A stretch of 64,000 bases of DNA from Symbiodinium natans (taxonomy: Eukaryota > Sar > Dinophyceae > Suessiales > Symbiodiniaceae). Of the stretch, positions 40,300 to 52,600 are shown piece by piece (position 1 is the first letter of the stretch; each line of letters starts with the position of its first letter). The DNA lies in assembly GCA_905221605.1 (NCBI GenBank), contig CAJNDS010000369.1:726501-790500 (forward strand), given 5' to 3'. The notes under the pieces were generated by a model, which made no database searches, was not told the origin of the DNA, and saw only the letters and a program-made list of their open reading frames with translations. The position numbers and the translations under genes were made by a program.

Positions 40300-43115
40300 G
40301 TTTAGGTAGGGTTTAGGGTTTAGGGTTTAGGGTTCAGGGTTCAGGGTTTAGGGTTTAGGGTTTAGGGTTTAAAGCATAGACCCGGATGGCTTCTGCATGG
40401 CCGTTAGGTCCTCCCTTACATTATGAGTGGCCTACGAAGCTTGGCACCAACAAGCCCTGTAGGCCCTGCAAGCCCTACAAGCCCAAACTCCTGCACCCTA
40501 AACCCTACAGCCTAAACCCTGCACCCTAAACCCTAAACCCTAAACCCTAAACCCTAAACCCTAAACCCTAAGAAGCCCTAGGAGCCCCACATGCCCCAAG
40601 CGACCCATAGCGACCCCCAGGATGGACGCGCCCGTTCAGTGACCTTGGGGGAGATGCCGAACTCCTTCGAGCAGCTCCTAGAGGAGCTCACGAGGTTTTA
40701 GGGTTTAGGGTTTAATTAGGGCTTAGGGCTTAGGGTTTAGGGTTTAGGGTTTAGGGCTATAAGCCTTCAACATCCCTCTTTTCAGCTTCATCCTGTAAAC
40801 ATCCCCGCCTTGGCCCTGTGCAGTTCTCACAGACTTTGACAGGTTTCAGGATTCGTCATAGCGCGGAAAGTACCCTAAACCCTAAAGCCTAAGCCCTGAA
40901 CCCTAAACCCTAGACCCTAAACCCTAAACCCTAAACCCTAAACCCTAAACCTTAAGTTTGGGATTCCAGGGCTGAAGCCCCAGGCCTGAGGCCCCAGGCC
41001 TGAATGTTTGCCGCTTCTCTGTTTCGTCACCTCGGGGTTTATAGGGCTGTACAGGGTTTTAGGGTTTTGTAGGGTTTATACTAACAGTCCTTAATAAAGA
41101 TTCTAGTACCCCCGATGATCAATCCCTATCAAGGACTCTTAGTATACGGGGGAACATCCCAATTTAGGGCTGTGTATGGTTTAGGGCTTTATAGGGTTTA
41201 GGGTGCTACATGGTTTAGGGCTTAACATGGATGGTTATAGGGCTGTACATGGTTCAGGGCTTTGTAGCGTTTAGGGTTTTGCCGTGTTTAGGGCTTTAGG
41301 GGTTTGTAGGGTTTAGGGTTTGACATGGTTTAGGGTTTTATATGGCCTAGGTTATTACATGGTTTAGGGCTTTATCGGGTTTAGGGCTTTACATGGTTTA
41401 GGGTTTTGATAGGGTTTAGGGTTTTACAGCGTTGAGGGTTTAGGGGATGTTTTGTCCACCTTTTGCCCGACTCTGCCTAGCGACTTGCAAGAGTCGAGGC
41501 AGAGTGGCTACAAGTGGAGGGGCAACCAGCACCCGGGTTTAGGGCCTAGGGTTTAGGGTTTAGGGGGCCCTACACCCTAAACCCTGAACCAGAGTATCGG
41601 CTCCTGGATTCAATCCCATAGTCTCCCGCTGCGAAAACCCCAAAGTTCAGAAGTTGTCTCACTTCCCTCGACCCTAAACCCTGATCCCCTAAACCCGAAA
41701 CCACCGACGCCCCCAGGGCCCCGAAGCCCCTAAACCCCGAAGCCCCTAAGTTTCCCTAAACCCTAAACCCCAAACGCTCAACCCTCAACCCTAAACCCTA
41801 TAAACCCTAAACCCTAAGCCCCAAAGCCCCTGAGCCCCTAAGCCCCTGAACCCCTCAGGAGATCCGGCACACTCACCAGATGGAGCTGGCGGAGGTCAAG
41901 GTGCAGGGTGCAGACGTTGAAACATCCTCGAACTGCAGGGTGAACCAGCACCCCCCCCAAACTGATCCCTAAGCCCTAAACCCTAAACCCTAAACCCTAA
42001 ACCCTAAACCCTAAACCCTCAACCCAAGAGTGTTGTGAGGCAATATCTGGAGCTTATTCGGAACGGTTTCTTTTCAGGACTTCTGCCCTAAACTCTTCCG
42101 AAGAGGCAGAAGTGGACCTCCAATAAACCCCAACCCTAAACCCTAAACCCTAAACCCTTAAGTCACCGCCAGAAGAGGCAGAAGTGGACCGACTCTTGAC
42201 AGAGAAGCAATCCTGGGCAGAGAAGGAGAAGCACCTCCGGCATGAAATATCTTCCCTTTGAGAGATGAAATCGTTCATGAGGCTTGGGTGTTTTGTTTTA
42301 AGGATTTAGGGTTTAGGGTTTAGGGTTTAGGGTTTAGGGTTTAGGGTTTAGGGTTTAGGGTTTAGGGTTTAGGGTTTAGGGTTTGGGAGGGGAAGGGCCT
42401 GGGCTTCAGCTTTGGAAATGGATGTGAATGGATGTGTGTGTATGGGCCCCTAGCATGAACAGCATGCTCCTGTTTTGGGGTTTGGGTTTCGAGGTAATGA
42501 CTCGGGAGGAGCGCGGTAAGCCAAAAGCTCCCGCGATGACGGCGATCTTGAAATGTCATGCTACGTGCTTCCATGAGGCTGACACTTGCATCATGTGAGC
42601 TTTTGTTTTTTGATGTTGCACAGTATGTGGGAAACTTTCAAGGTGGACGTCCAGGGCCAGGAAACAAGGAAGAGCTGAACATGAGGGTTTAAGGTTTAGG
42701 GTTTAGGGTTTAGGGTTCTGGGTTCTGGGTTCTGGGTTCTGGGTTCTGGGTTCTGGGTTCTGGGCTTGGGCGTGGTTTCTTGTGCCCAGCGGATGCAGTG
42801 GCAGGGACTCATGGAAGCTCAAACCGCCTGTTCCTAGCTGACTGCCGCTCTTTTCGCTGCAGACTCGAAACCCTCAAACCCTCAAACCTGCTAACCCTCA
42901 AACCCTCAAACCCTCAAACCCTCAAACCCTCAAACCCTCAAACCCTAAAACCCTCAAACCCTCAAACCCTCAAACCCTTAAACCCTTAAACCCTTAAACC
43001 CTTAAACCCTTGAACCCTTGAACCCTTAAACCCTAAACCCCCCTAAACCCTCGTCCCCCAGAATGGGATCAGCGCTTAAGCCAGGCACGGGCGTCCCTCA
43101 ACGAAGGGCATCCAG
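40222..43115 (+). CDS. Unrecognised gene 3 with coiled-coil segment
   Basis: Span of at least seven small exons. The first two (40222, 40621) join in phase 0, and the last four (42173-43115) form another consistent chain. The exon at 41859 fits by composition but is not phase-linked. The product contains a hydrophobic patch (WALLGCVPTCKAIIRHILGL), a short conserved-looking block (RSVTLGEMPNSFEQLLEEL) and heptad-like helices (EAEVDRLLTEKQSWAEKEKH). The latter suggests a cytoskeletal or scaffold role, which is inference only. Both ends are unknown. Confidence 0.6.
40621..40694 (+). CDS. Gene 3 exon b
   Basis: Encodes DGRARSVTLGEMPNSFEQLL then EELT plus AG. Acceptor CCCCCAG, donor GTTTTAGGG running into a TTTAGGG array. 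Strong coding look, amphipathic end. Confidence 0.85.
41077..41160. mobile_element. Palindromic family C, copy 4
   Basis: TATACTAACAGTCCTTAATA and ATCAAGGACTCTTAGTATA arms, right outer end GGGGGAACATCCC. Confidence 0.75.
41859..41900 (+). CDS. Gene 3 exon c
   Basis: Encodes EIRHTHQMELAEVK between CCTCAG and GTGCAG, both canonical. Helical and charged. The phase does not match exon b directly, so at least one exon is missing between them. Confidence 0.7.
42100..42190 (+). repeat. 19-bp direct repeat around CCCTAAA units
   Basis: GAAGAGGCAGAAGTGGACC at 42100-42118 and 42172-42190, exact. The 53 bp between hold four CCCTAAA-type units and the acceptor of gene 3 exon d. Confidence 0.9.
42173..42239 (+). 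CDS. Gene 3 exon d: coiled coil
   Basis: Encodes EAEVDRLLTEKQSWAEKEKH then L plus CG. The frame stays open to TGA at 42259, but a GC donor at 42240 joins the next exon. Its first bases are part of a 19-bp sequence repeated 72 bp upstream. Confidence 0.7.
42301..42385 (+). repeat. TTTAGGG array
   Basis: Twelve units, in the intron after gene 3 exon d. Confidence 0.95.
42624..42642 (+). CDS. Gene 3 exon e: 19-nt microexon
   Basis: Encodes MWETFK after TTGCACAG, with GTGGAC donor; the first base completes Arg from exon d. Very short, so it rests on phase and splice sites. Confidence 0.5.
42715..42764 (+). repeat. Variant array TTCTGGG
   Basis: Seven to eight perfect TTCTGGG units after three TTTAGGG units. 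Confidence 0.9.
42790..42805 (+). CDS. Gene 3 exon f: 16-nt microexon (tentative)
   Basis: Encodes RMQWQ plus G after GCCCAG, with a GA donor. It joins the next exon as MQWQEWDQRLSQARASLNEG. Alternatively the frame runs on to TAG at 42835-42837 and this is the last exon. Confidence 0.4.
42868..43042 (-). repeat. Variant array CCCTCAAA then CCCTTAAA
   Basis: About eleven CCCTCAAA units and then CCCTTAAA/CCCTTGAA units, before gene 3 exon g. Confidence 0.9.
43062..43115 (+). CDS. Gene 3 exon g
   Basis: Encodes WDQRLSQARASLNEGHP plus G, acceptor CCCCCAG, donor GC. Helical with heptad-like spacing, consistent with exon d. Confidence 0.6.
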
Positions 43116-43959
43116 GCCCCCCCCCCTTGCGCCGTTGACTTGGAAATGGTCTCGAGGTTGTCGGGAGTTTGAGGGTGTACTCTAGGGGCCTAAACAAGTT
43201 GAATAGGGAAAACTTGGGGGGGGTTATTCAAGTATACGCATACAGGACTATCAGGGAATAGCATTAAGTACTGGTTTCGGCCGCTATATCAGGGTGTCAG
43301 GATTTCAGGGGTTTGAGGGTCTAGGGTTTAGGGCCTAGGGTTCGGGGTGTAGGGTTTTCTAGGGCTCAGGGTTTAGGGTTTTAGGGTGGGTTTAGGGTTC
43401 GAAGGCCCTGCACCCTTTTGGGTTTAGTATTTATAAATACTAAACCCTATAGGGCTTAGGGAAAATGCCTTCAAATCATGGGCTTCCAAGATGGTACACA
43501 TCCCAGTCCAGCCTGAAAGTCGCTATTTCCCGGGCGTGTCGATTTTATAGCAGTACCCAAAATCTTACCTGAACACTCAATTTACACCTATACATATACC
43601 TTTGCGAAACCCTTACCCAAGGGCAACTTCCTTTGTAACGGCCCATATCGAGAGCTTCATGGAACGGGAGGATTGGGCTTTTGGGTCCAGCTGTAGTTCA
43701 AGCATTTCGTATTGTGCTTACATGCCCAGGATTAAACTTTTTGCCCTAATCCCTAAACCCTAGATGAGAGGGTCCGTATGAGTCATTCGATGCAAGCCAA
43801 CAGGGCACTGTGTGTGTGTGTGAGCGATAGCAACCGCAGAGACACAGGCAAGGAGAATAGTCGGCAAACTCTGCCTGATCCTTGCCACATCTCTCAGCCG
43901 TTAATGGGGCCCTTTCGAGCCTTTCCTCCCCATGACCTCTGTGCCCTAAACCCTATACC

Positions 43960-44190
43960 CTAAACCCTAAATAAACCCTAAACCCTGAACCCTGAACCCT
44001 AAACCCTAAACCCTAAACCCTAAACCCTAAACCCTAAAGCCTAAAGCCTAACCCTAAACCCTAAACCCTAAACCCTAAACCCTAAACCCTAAACCCTAAA
44101 ACCCTAAAACCCTAAACCCTAAACCCTAAACCCTAAACCCTAAACCCTAAACCCTAAACCCTAAACCCTAAACCCTAACTCAAACCCCGA
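43960..44190 (-). repeat. CCCTAAA array
   Basis: About thirty units with few variants. Confidence 0.95.
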
Positions 44191-44357
44191 AACCCCTAAA
44201 CCCTGACCCCTAAACCCGAAACCAGTCGTAGGACGACGCAGAGTCCGAGACTTGCCTTCCAGATCCCATCCTGATGTCGTCGGAACAGGCCCCTTTGGCA
44301 TCCCAGAGTCCTAACTCCCCTAAATCCTTTTAGCACTTCAGAGTTTGGGCTTGTTGT

Positions 44358-44470
44358 GGTTTAGGGTTTAGGGTTTAGGGTTTAGGGTTTAGGGTTTAGG
44401 GTTTAGGGTTTAGGGTTTAGGGTTTAGGGTTTAGGGTTTGAGGTGTAGGGTTTAGGGTTTAGGGTTCTTA
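44358..44470 (+). repeat. TTTAGGG array
   Basis: About fifteen units; with the CCCTAAA array ending at 44190 it frames a 170-bp stretch that may hold an exon. Confidence 0.95.
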
Positions 44471-44636
44471 GGCCCCCTGCCTCGGAAAGAACAGGAGGGT
44501 TTAGGGGTTTAGGGTTGAAGGTTACCGAAAGGTCGAAGAACTCCGTGTTCTGGGGTCCAGGGCTCGGGATTCAACAACCTTGCGAATTTACAACCTGTTT
44601 CATGGGGTGTCTTGCAGCCTGGAAGGCAATATTATG

Positions 44637-45598
<962 letters not shown>

Positions 45599-46399
45599 GG
45601 AATATATGCTTCGGGTTGTGTTTCGGACTCCAGTCTGTCTGGACTTTTGCGTTTTGCTGCCGACGTTTTTTTCTGACTCAGCCTTCACCCAAAACCTCAA
45701 GCTCCAAACCCTTGAGAGTTTATAGGCTTCCCTGCGGCTTAGGCATTCGGCCTACCAGGGCTTACAGCGTTCGCGCTGTTCGCGTAGGGCTTCGGGAGGT
45801 AGGGGGGGCTTAAGGAGGGTACATGGGACAGTTCTGGTTGGGCTCTTAGGTAAAGGGATGTTAATGGGAACCCCAAACAGGGAATCCCAAGAATAAGAGG
45901 AAGATACCTACCAGGGTCCTTGTATTCCTTTCGGGTTCACATCAGGAGTTTACAAACAGGCGTCCCTTCCCTGAGGTGATCCCGCTGGAGAGCTTCCTCG
46001 CAGCTGGGTCAACAAGAAAAGGTGGCTCTTGAAGCCACAAAAATCCCCGCCTACCCCCAGAAGGCCAAAAAGCCCTGAGCCACTAAACCCTTCAACCAGC
46101 CCCCCTACGGCACAACAGAACGCAGTTGAAAAATCCGTACAGCCTGCCGAACCCAAATAGCAACGCTGAACTCAAGACATGGGACGTAGCCCTACAACTC
46201 TGCTTCCAAAGGTTTTAAACCCTATATATAAGTTATATACGCCCAAAAACTTCAAAACCCTTTGACAAGATCGCAGGGTCCCGCAGCCATGACCCTAAAC
46301 CCTATAAACCGTAAACCCACCCTAAACCCTTAACCCCAAACCCCAAACCCCAAACCCCAAACCCATCCTAAGCCCTAAACCCTAAACCGCCATCCTAAA

Positions 46400-46516
46400 C
46401 CCTAAGCCCTAAACCCTATTAAACCCTATTAAACCCTATTTATAAACCCTAAACCCTATTAAACCCTATTAAACCCTATTTATAAACCCTATTAAACCCT
46501 ATTTATAAACCCTAAA
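46400..46516 (-). repeat. Variant array CCCTATTAAA / CCCTATTTATAAA
   Basis: A 10-bp and a 13-bp derivative of the telomeric unit, repeated in a regular order before gene 4 exon a. Confidence 0.85.
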
Positions 46517-46542
46517 CCGAACCGGCTCGGGGGCTCGCCAAG

Positions 46543-46600
46543 GAAGATGAGCAGCTCCCGCCATCTCCCGCCAAGTGTGCGGCTCCGTGCTCGGCAGCTG
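46543..46600 (+). CDS. Gene 4 exon a
   Basis: Encodes EDEQLPPSPAKCAAPCSAA plus G after GCCAAG, with a GTTTTT donor. CCCTAAACC lies about 25 bp upstream. Confidence 0.6.
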
Positions 46601-49600
46601 GTTTTTTTTTGTTTCCCCTGAACGAAGGGAAACCTCATATATATATATATATATATCTATCTATCTATACATGTACATATTTATGTGTTTGTATGAGTTA
46701 TATGTACGTGTACCTACCTTTACAGAGATCTTGATTTCAGGAATATTCCTCTTCACCGAGGGAATCCAGGGTCGAGGGTCCTGGCCAAGCCATTTGGATT
46801 CTTTTCCTTACAAGCCTTCCATAATACTATCTACTGTACTAGGACCTTGCGACATTTCATGTATTGCTTGTTCTTGAGGTTTAAGAAGATGATACTGGAT
46901 TGCCCATTAAACGTTCTCGGTTTCGGGTTGTAGGAAGCCCTAAACCCTAAACCCTAAACCCTAAACCCTAAACCCTAAACCCTAAACCCTAACAGCCTGA
47001 GGCAGAAGACTCCATGATGGTGCGGCTCGGCACAGGGATTTTGCATTATTCTATAGGCCAGGTTTAGGGTTTAGGGTTTAGGGTACGGGGGGACAACCAA
47101 GGAAGGAAATCAACTCCCCTAATCGCCCTGAACTTATATTTCCCAGATCGAACCAAGAAACAACCAAGAACACGGATAAGAGCAACCCAGGGGGGAAGGA
47201 AAGGGGGAAGGAATCCACACCCTTACCAAACCCTAAGAACCCAGGCACTACTTTTTGAACTTGTGGCTTTCTGTTCAAGCCCATCTTGAGCCAAATACGA
47301 TTACCGGGTTCATTAACCCTTCCAACTTCCAACACTAACTCCTTTCTACAATACCAATTGCAGCTCCGCACTCCCCCTGTCCTAGGATTTCCTAGGACAC
47401 ATTGGAGATGCAGATCTTTTGGCCAAAAACTGCCATTACGGCAGCAGCCAGCTGCTTGAAATGCAAATTGTGGTTTAACGTCTTCCAGGACGGAATTATA
47501 GCACATTGGCTAACCTACTACCCATAGAGAATCTTTTTTCACCTTGATCCTCTCATCACTGAAGACTCCTTGGCCTTCTTCACCACAAACCGTGGTCTTC
47601 GCTACGCGAAAAGCTACTGACTCCTACTATCAGGGATTTCCATACCCTTAATAGTAACCACCACATTGTCAGCACATTGGCTGTTCCAGCGCACCGGTCT
47701 CCAGAAAGAGAAAAACCATCCCTTCATCCATACCATCCAATCACTTCTTTTTCCGATTGTTGGCAATCTTGAGGTGAAGTTGCAGCAGAATATACTCCAG
47801 GTCCGAAATCGTAAGAATAGGATCCTGTATGCCCCTTTGAATTGAGGATACCAATCCTTCTCTCTTTGCGTCCTCAATCGCCTGGCAAGATTGACCCAGC
47901 TCTTCATTCGCATTGGCAGACCCTGGTGCCTCCGCATCGGATGGACGATCCTTTTCCTCAGGATCTTGCACCATTACCACCTCTTCTTTTTTGGGACTCT
48001 GACTTTTCTCCTTCTTCTTTGTCTTTCCACCGACATTTGACTTTGTGCGCGTCTTCGAGGATTTTTCCACTGCAGAAGCCACCACATTGGATGTTGATCC
48101 ACCCTTCTCAATGATCGTCGGCATCTTCTTCGGCTTTGGAACCATGAGAGTGTAAGGATCTTCGATAGCTGCAGCTTTCCTCTTCTTTTTTACCTTTTTC
48201 TTCTCCTCCTCAACGGCAACCTCCGTCTCCGAAGTCTCAACCACTTCTTTTTCGGCAGGAATATCTTTGCTGGACTCCCCTTCTAGGGACCTCTTTTTCC
48301 CTTTTTTGGGATCCTTTTCTTCTCCCAAATTGGCTCGCTCATACCATATCCTCAGGTCATTGACCCATTCTTCCACCTCCGCGAGCGAAACATCATACGA
48401 CTTCACTACTTCGAGAAGTTCCAGCACTGACAACATTTCAGTGGTCCACGAAACCCATACTTGATCCATTTGGTCAGCATCTCCAGTGAACTTCAGGAGT
48501 TTGAACAATGGGTCCGCCTCTGCTCGAGCCAAATCTGGCTTGCCACCGGAGAGAAATGAAATCGCCTCCATCAACAGTTCTGTCATCTTGGTCTCTTCGT
48601 CATAAACCATAAAATCCTCCTCATCATCATCGAACTGTTCAGGAGGGATCTCCTTTTCTCCACCATTTGCACCAGACTTTCTCCTTGGACCACCCCTTAG
48701 GGGCGTCCTTGGAGACCTTGGCCTCTGTTTTTCCAACGGAACACCATGCTCGAAGACACACCTGTCACCAAATCGACACTTCCCAGACCGAGCAAACTGG
48801 ACGCACCTCACACCAGTTGCATCATGCGAGAACCCACAATCCTTTCCAGCGAAACATTCTCTCCCTGCCACATAGTATTTGCACCAATATGAATGTAGCA
48901 CCACATCATCTTCGGAATGGATGAATTTGCAGTCGTCACCAAATTTGCAGCGATCTTTCCCTTTGCCAAACCAATAGCAGAAACCCTTCTTCCTCTTCTC
49001 CAAGCGCTCTGCCTCATACCGGTCCATAGGGCGACTGTGCTCTACATGAACATTGCCATGTACCTGGGGACTGCTCCCTTCACCCGACGTGCTATCAGTA
49101 TTTGGTGCTTGGAGTACAGCTGGAAAACCTGGCCTTGGTCCTACCACCTTCATGATCGGTTTTCCGCCAACTCCTGAGCCATGCTGAGACGATCCAAAAA
49201 CATTGAACATCTTCATGAAGGCCTTCCTAGCGCCAATCTTCTGCACCCTTTTGATTGGACGTTTCATTGCTCCAACCTTGCATCCAGATGCATTCAAACG
49301 ACGCAACCTTCTAAACCCAACTCTATGTCCCTTCTTCCAAAGAGCCATAAGAATTTTAGAGGCAGTGACATTCTCCACCTCTACCTTTTCCAATGATCCC
49401 TCACTTCCCGGAACAAACCCATCCATCTCTGAAGACCTTTCCATCTTTTTTGACACCACTTCGTCAAGGTAGTCTTCTGAAATCCAGGGAAAGTTCCCCT
49501 TAGAGGAAGGATTGTCATCATTGTTTGGTCCTTCACCAGGATATCCTTTGGTGCTGTCAAAGATCTTACCAGTAGTGCGGTCCTGCATAGAGAAATTCGA

Positions 49601-52600
49601 AGCCACGCGGGAGTACACTGACCACAAGAAAATCCTTGTGTCCGCCAGTCTGGATGACCCACTGGATTTCTCCTCTTCCGGAGAAACTTCTGGCGCTTTG
49701 CCCTTCCCTCCAGTGTCACCGCTTGTCTCACCTCCAGCATCTTCAATGGGAATAAGGGATTCATTGTTCCCTTGATCAAGCACCGCATCCTCTAGTCCAA
49801 GAACTTCCAGCATCGCTGTCGAAGGATCCACCTCCTCATCCGCATCGTCGTCCATCCTTCTCCAGAGAGCCTCCAATTGGTCCGCACAAGTCGCCGCTTG
49901 AAGAAACTCCATCAACCGAGCCCTCCCGCGCTGCCAGAGAAATTCTGAAACCATCACCGACCCTTGTGCTCCCAGATTCAGGAATGGGTGAACCATTTTG
50001 GCTACCCTCGCCATAAGTTCAATATGAACTTCCATGCCTGGACTGCGGCTCCAATCATAGGCAATTGCCTCCATAGCAGTACCAAACTTGTCCGTATTCT
50101 TGAATTCCCCTTCCAGACCAGGAGACAACAAGGTACCCATCACCGAAAGAGGGTAATTCCCCACCGCCGGCAAGCACGGGTTGTCATGGAACGAATGATG
50201 CAGGTCAGTATAAAGTCCTTGATCTCTCCTTTGAAAAAGGAGTGTTCCAGTCCCTAGCTGGGCATTCATTTCATCCACTTGAACCATTTCAGCACATATC
50301 CTCTGTGCCAGGTGCGCCATTGCTGGCCAGACGGTACGATCGGTCAGACCGCGACGCATAACCCAATCAGTTGTTGGCGACTGGATCAGCGTTCCTGGAT
50401 CATACACCATAACCATTGCACCGTCTCCCATTGACTGATCAGCATCGTCCTCCAGTGCCAGGTTCTCATCCTGTTCGCTTGCACCCTCGGATGACATGCT
50501 AATAACCAAATTTCGATCCATCTTATTGGACCCTTTTTGGCAATCTCTTTGCCCCATTGGCAACTTGCCAACTGCAACCTTCCAATAAATTCGAGTCAGA
50601 AGGCCTTTCACCAGCAATTGCTGAAGGTCACTCCTCACCGGACCACCATCCAACATCTTCGCATCATTACCACGGAGATCATTGCTCCCGCCTTCTCCTT
50701 CTTTTTGGTCGGTCTCCTCGCCAGAAATCTGTACTGCTCCTTCCGGCGCCGTCTCCTGTCCAGCCACTTCATGCCCAGGAAGAACTTGAGCGCTTTCAGA
50801 GACATTCACCTGTCCAGCAGCACCTTGCCCAGGTAAAACCTCATCCGTGGAGCCCACCGCCAGCGAACCAACCATAACTGAACCATCCCTTGTTCTTTTT
50901 TGAGACCGTTCAGCTCGACGAGAAGGTTGTGGTAGCGAAAAAACTTGAGAAGTCACTTCTTGGCGGGTCTCCCCCCGCGACGCTTTGTCGCGCCCTTCGC
51001 CAAAGTGAACCGATTTTTTCGGCCCAGCATTGGAGCCTGAAGAACCACTTTGTGGAACATTGCCACGACTCGCAGTTCTCCACGAATCCCTTTCTTGCAA
51101 AAAGAGTTCCTTCAGGCGTTGTACCGCATTGGTCTCCTCCTCGCTTGAATCGCTTGAGGAAGCGGCATACGAGACCAAAGCCTCCGCCTGGTCATCATCA
51201 TCCACCACATCTGCCCACGCTCTGCTGAATGGATACGACAAACCACCACGAGGTTTCACCGGCTCCAGTGGCTTCGGTTTTTCCACCACTTCCGCCAGTT
51301 GCACTCGTCGTTGTGACCGAGATCGTGGCACCTGTCGCACCTGTTTTTTGTCCAGCAAGGGCCTTCCCCTTCTTACAGGGTTTGATCTTGACCGATACTT
51401 TTTCGTTGGTGGATTCACCGGCGGCATTCCAACTCCCACCAACCGCAGCTTCTGTACGCACAACGGAGACCTCTGCGCAAGCGTCCAACCATCACGGTAC
51501 ATGACCTTATCAAAAAGCTCCCGATAGGAACCTCTCGGCATAGTTTTTGCACCGGAGTCTTCAGCTTCACGCACCTGAGTGAGGGTTCGCACCGCCGCTC
51601 TGCCAGTCCCTTTGTTCCCAGAAGATTGTTGTACCCGTACAGATGCATCAGACGGAACTGCCTTTTCCGGTCCTCCCGGTCGATATCGGACCTCACCCAC
51701 CAATTGCAGAATTTTGCATGCGGTCACTTTGTTGATCCCTTTGTCAACCAAATCTTCCACAAAGATGAACTCTTGCAAGTCCGACACATTGGTCACACCA
51801 AGCGTAATCATCACCTCACTTACATGAGGGGTATACACCCACAGGTGTGCGTTGCGAGCCATCCAATTTTCAATCGGCTCCTCCGGATTGTGAAGCTGAG
51901 TACTAGTGGATGCAGCCACCGAATTCTTTTGCTCATCAGCTTCTACTTCATCCAGAATACCTTTTTCACCATCTTTTTGTGACACATTGGTCATTTGCAG
52001 CGCTTTTGGTGCCGAGGATGAGGAAGATTCAGCTCCCCCACTCGCAGGTGGCTGAAAAGTGCTTCTATCCGTAAGCTCCCATCCTCTCTCTTTTTCAAAC
52101 CGGACCTGATTGGCCACCTGTACCAAGTGTTTCAGGAGCGACAACCGCTCCTCTGACATCTCGTCATGGGAGTACTTGCAGAAATTTAACCCTTTCCGGC
52201 AACGTCCTCTGAGGTAATAATCGAAACAGCAATGGTGGAACCCTGCGTCCCTTAGTGACTTCCTGGAAGCATTGTCCCAAGCTTTGCCGGGCTCCCAAGT
52301 CCCTTCCAATGCTACATCATCGTTGTGAAGGTACCTGCATGCAGTCCCATATTTACAACCACCTTGATTGTAATACAGACACAGCCGACCTTTTGGCTCA
52401 CCTGACGTAGGCTCACCCTTTGATGCACCTTTGCCAAAATTGTACTTGGCCCGGAAGGCTAAATCCTCCCGCTCCTGCTGTGCCTCATCCACTGTACCTT
52501 CCTCTGTAGGAGGGTCACCGATGTTCCCGTCCTCATCATCAGCTTCTTGGCTATTCTTTGGATCAGTTGACCCCCCTTCTGGCCAACCTTCACCGTACCG

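Noticed and set aside
47078-47506. Separate 142-aa gene
   Set aside because: It is the 3' LTR plus part of the element's 3' region, read in the frame open through the LTR.
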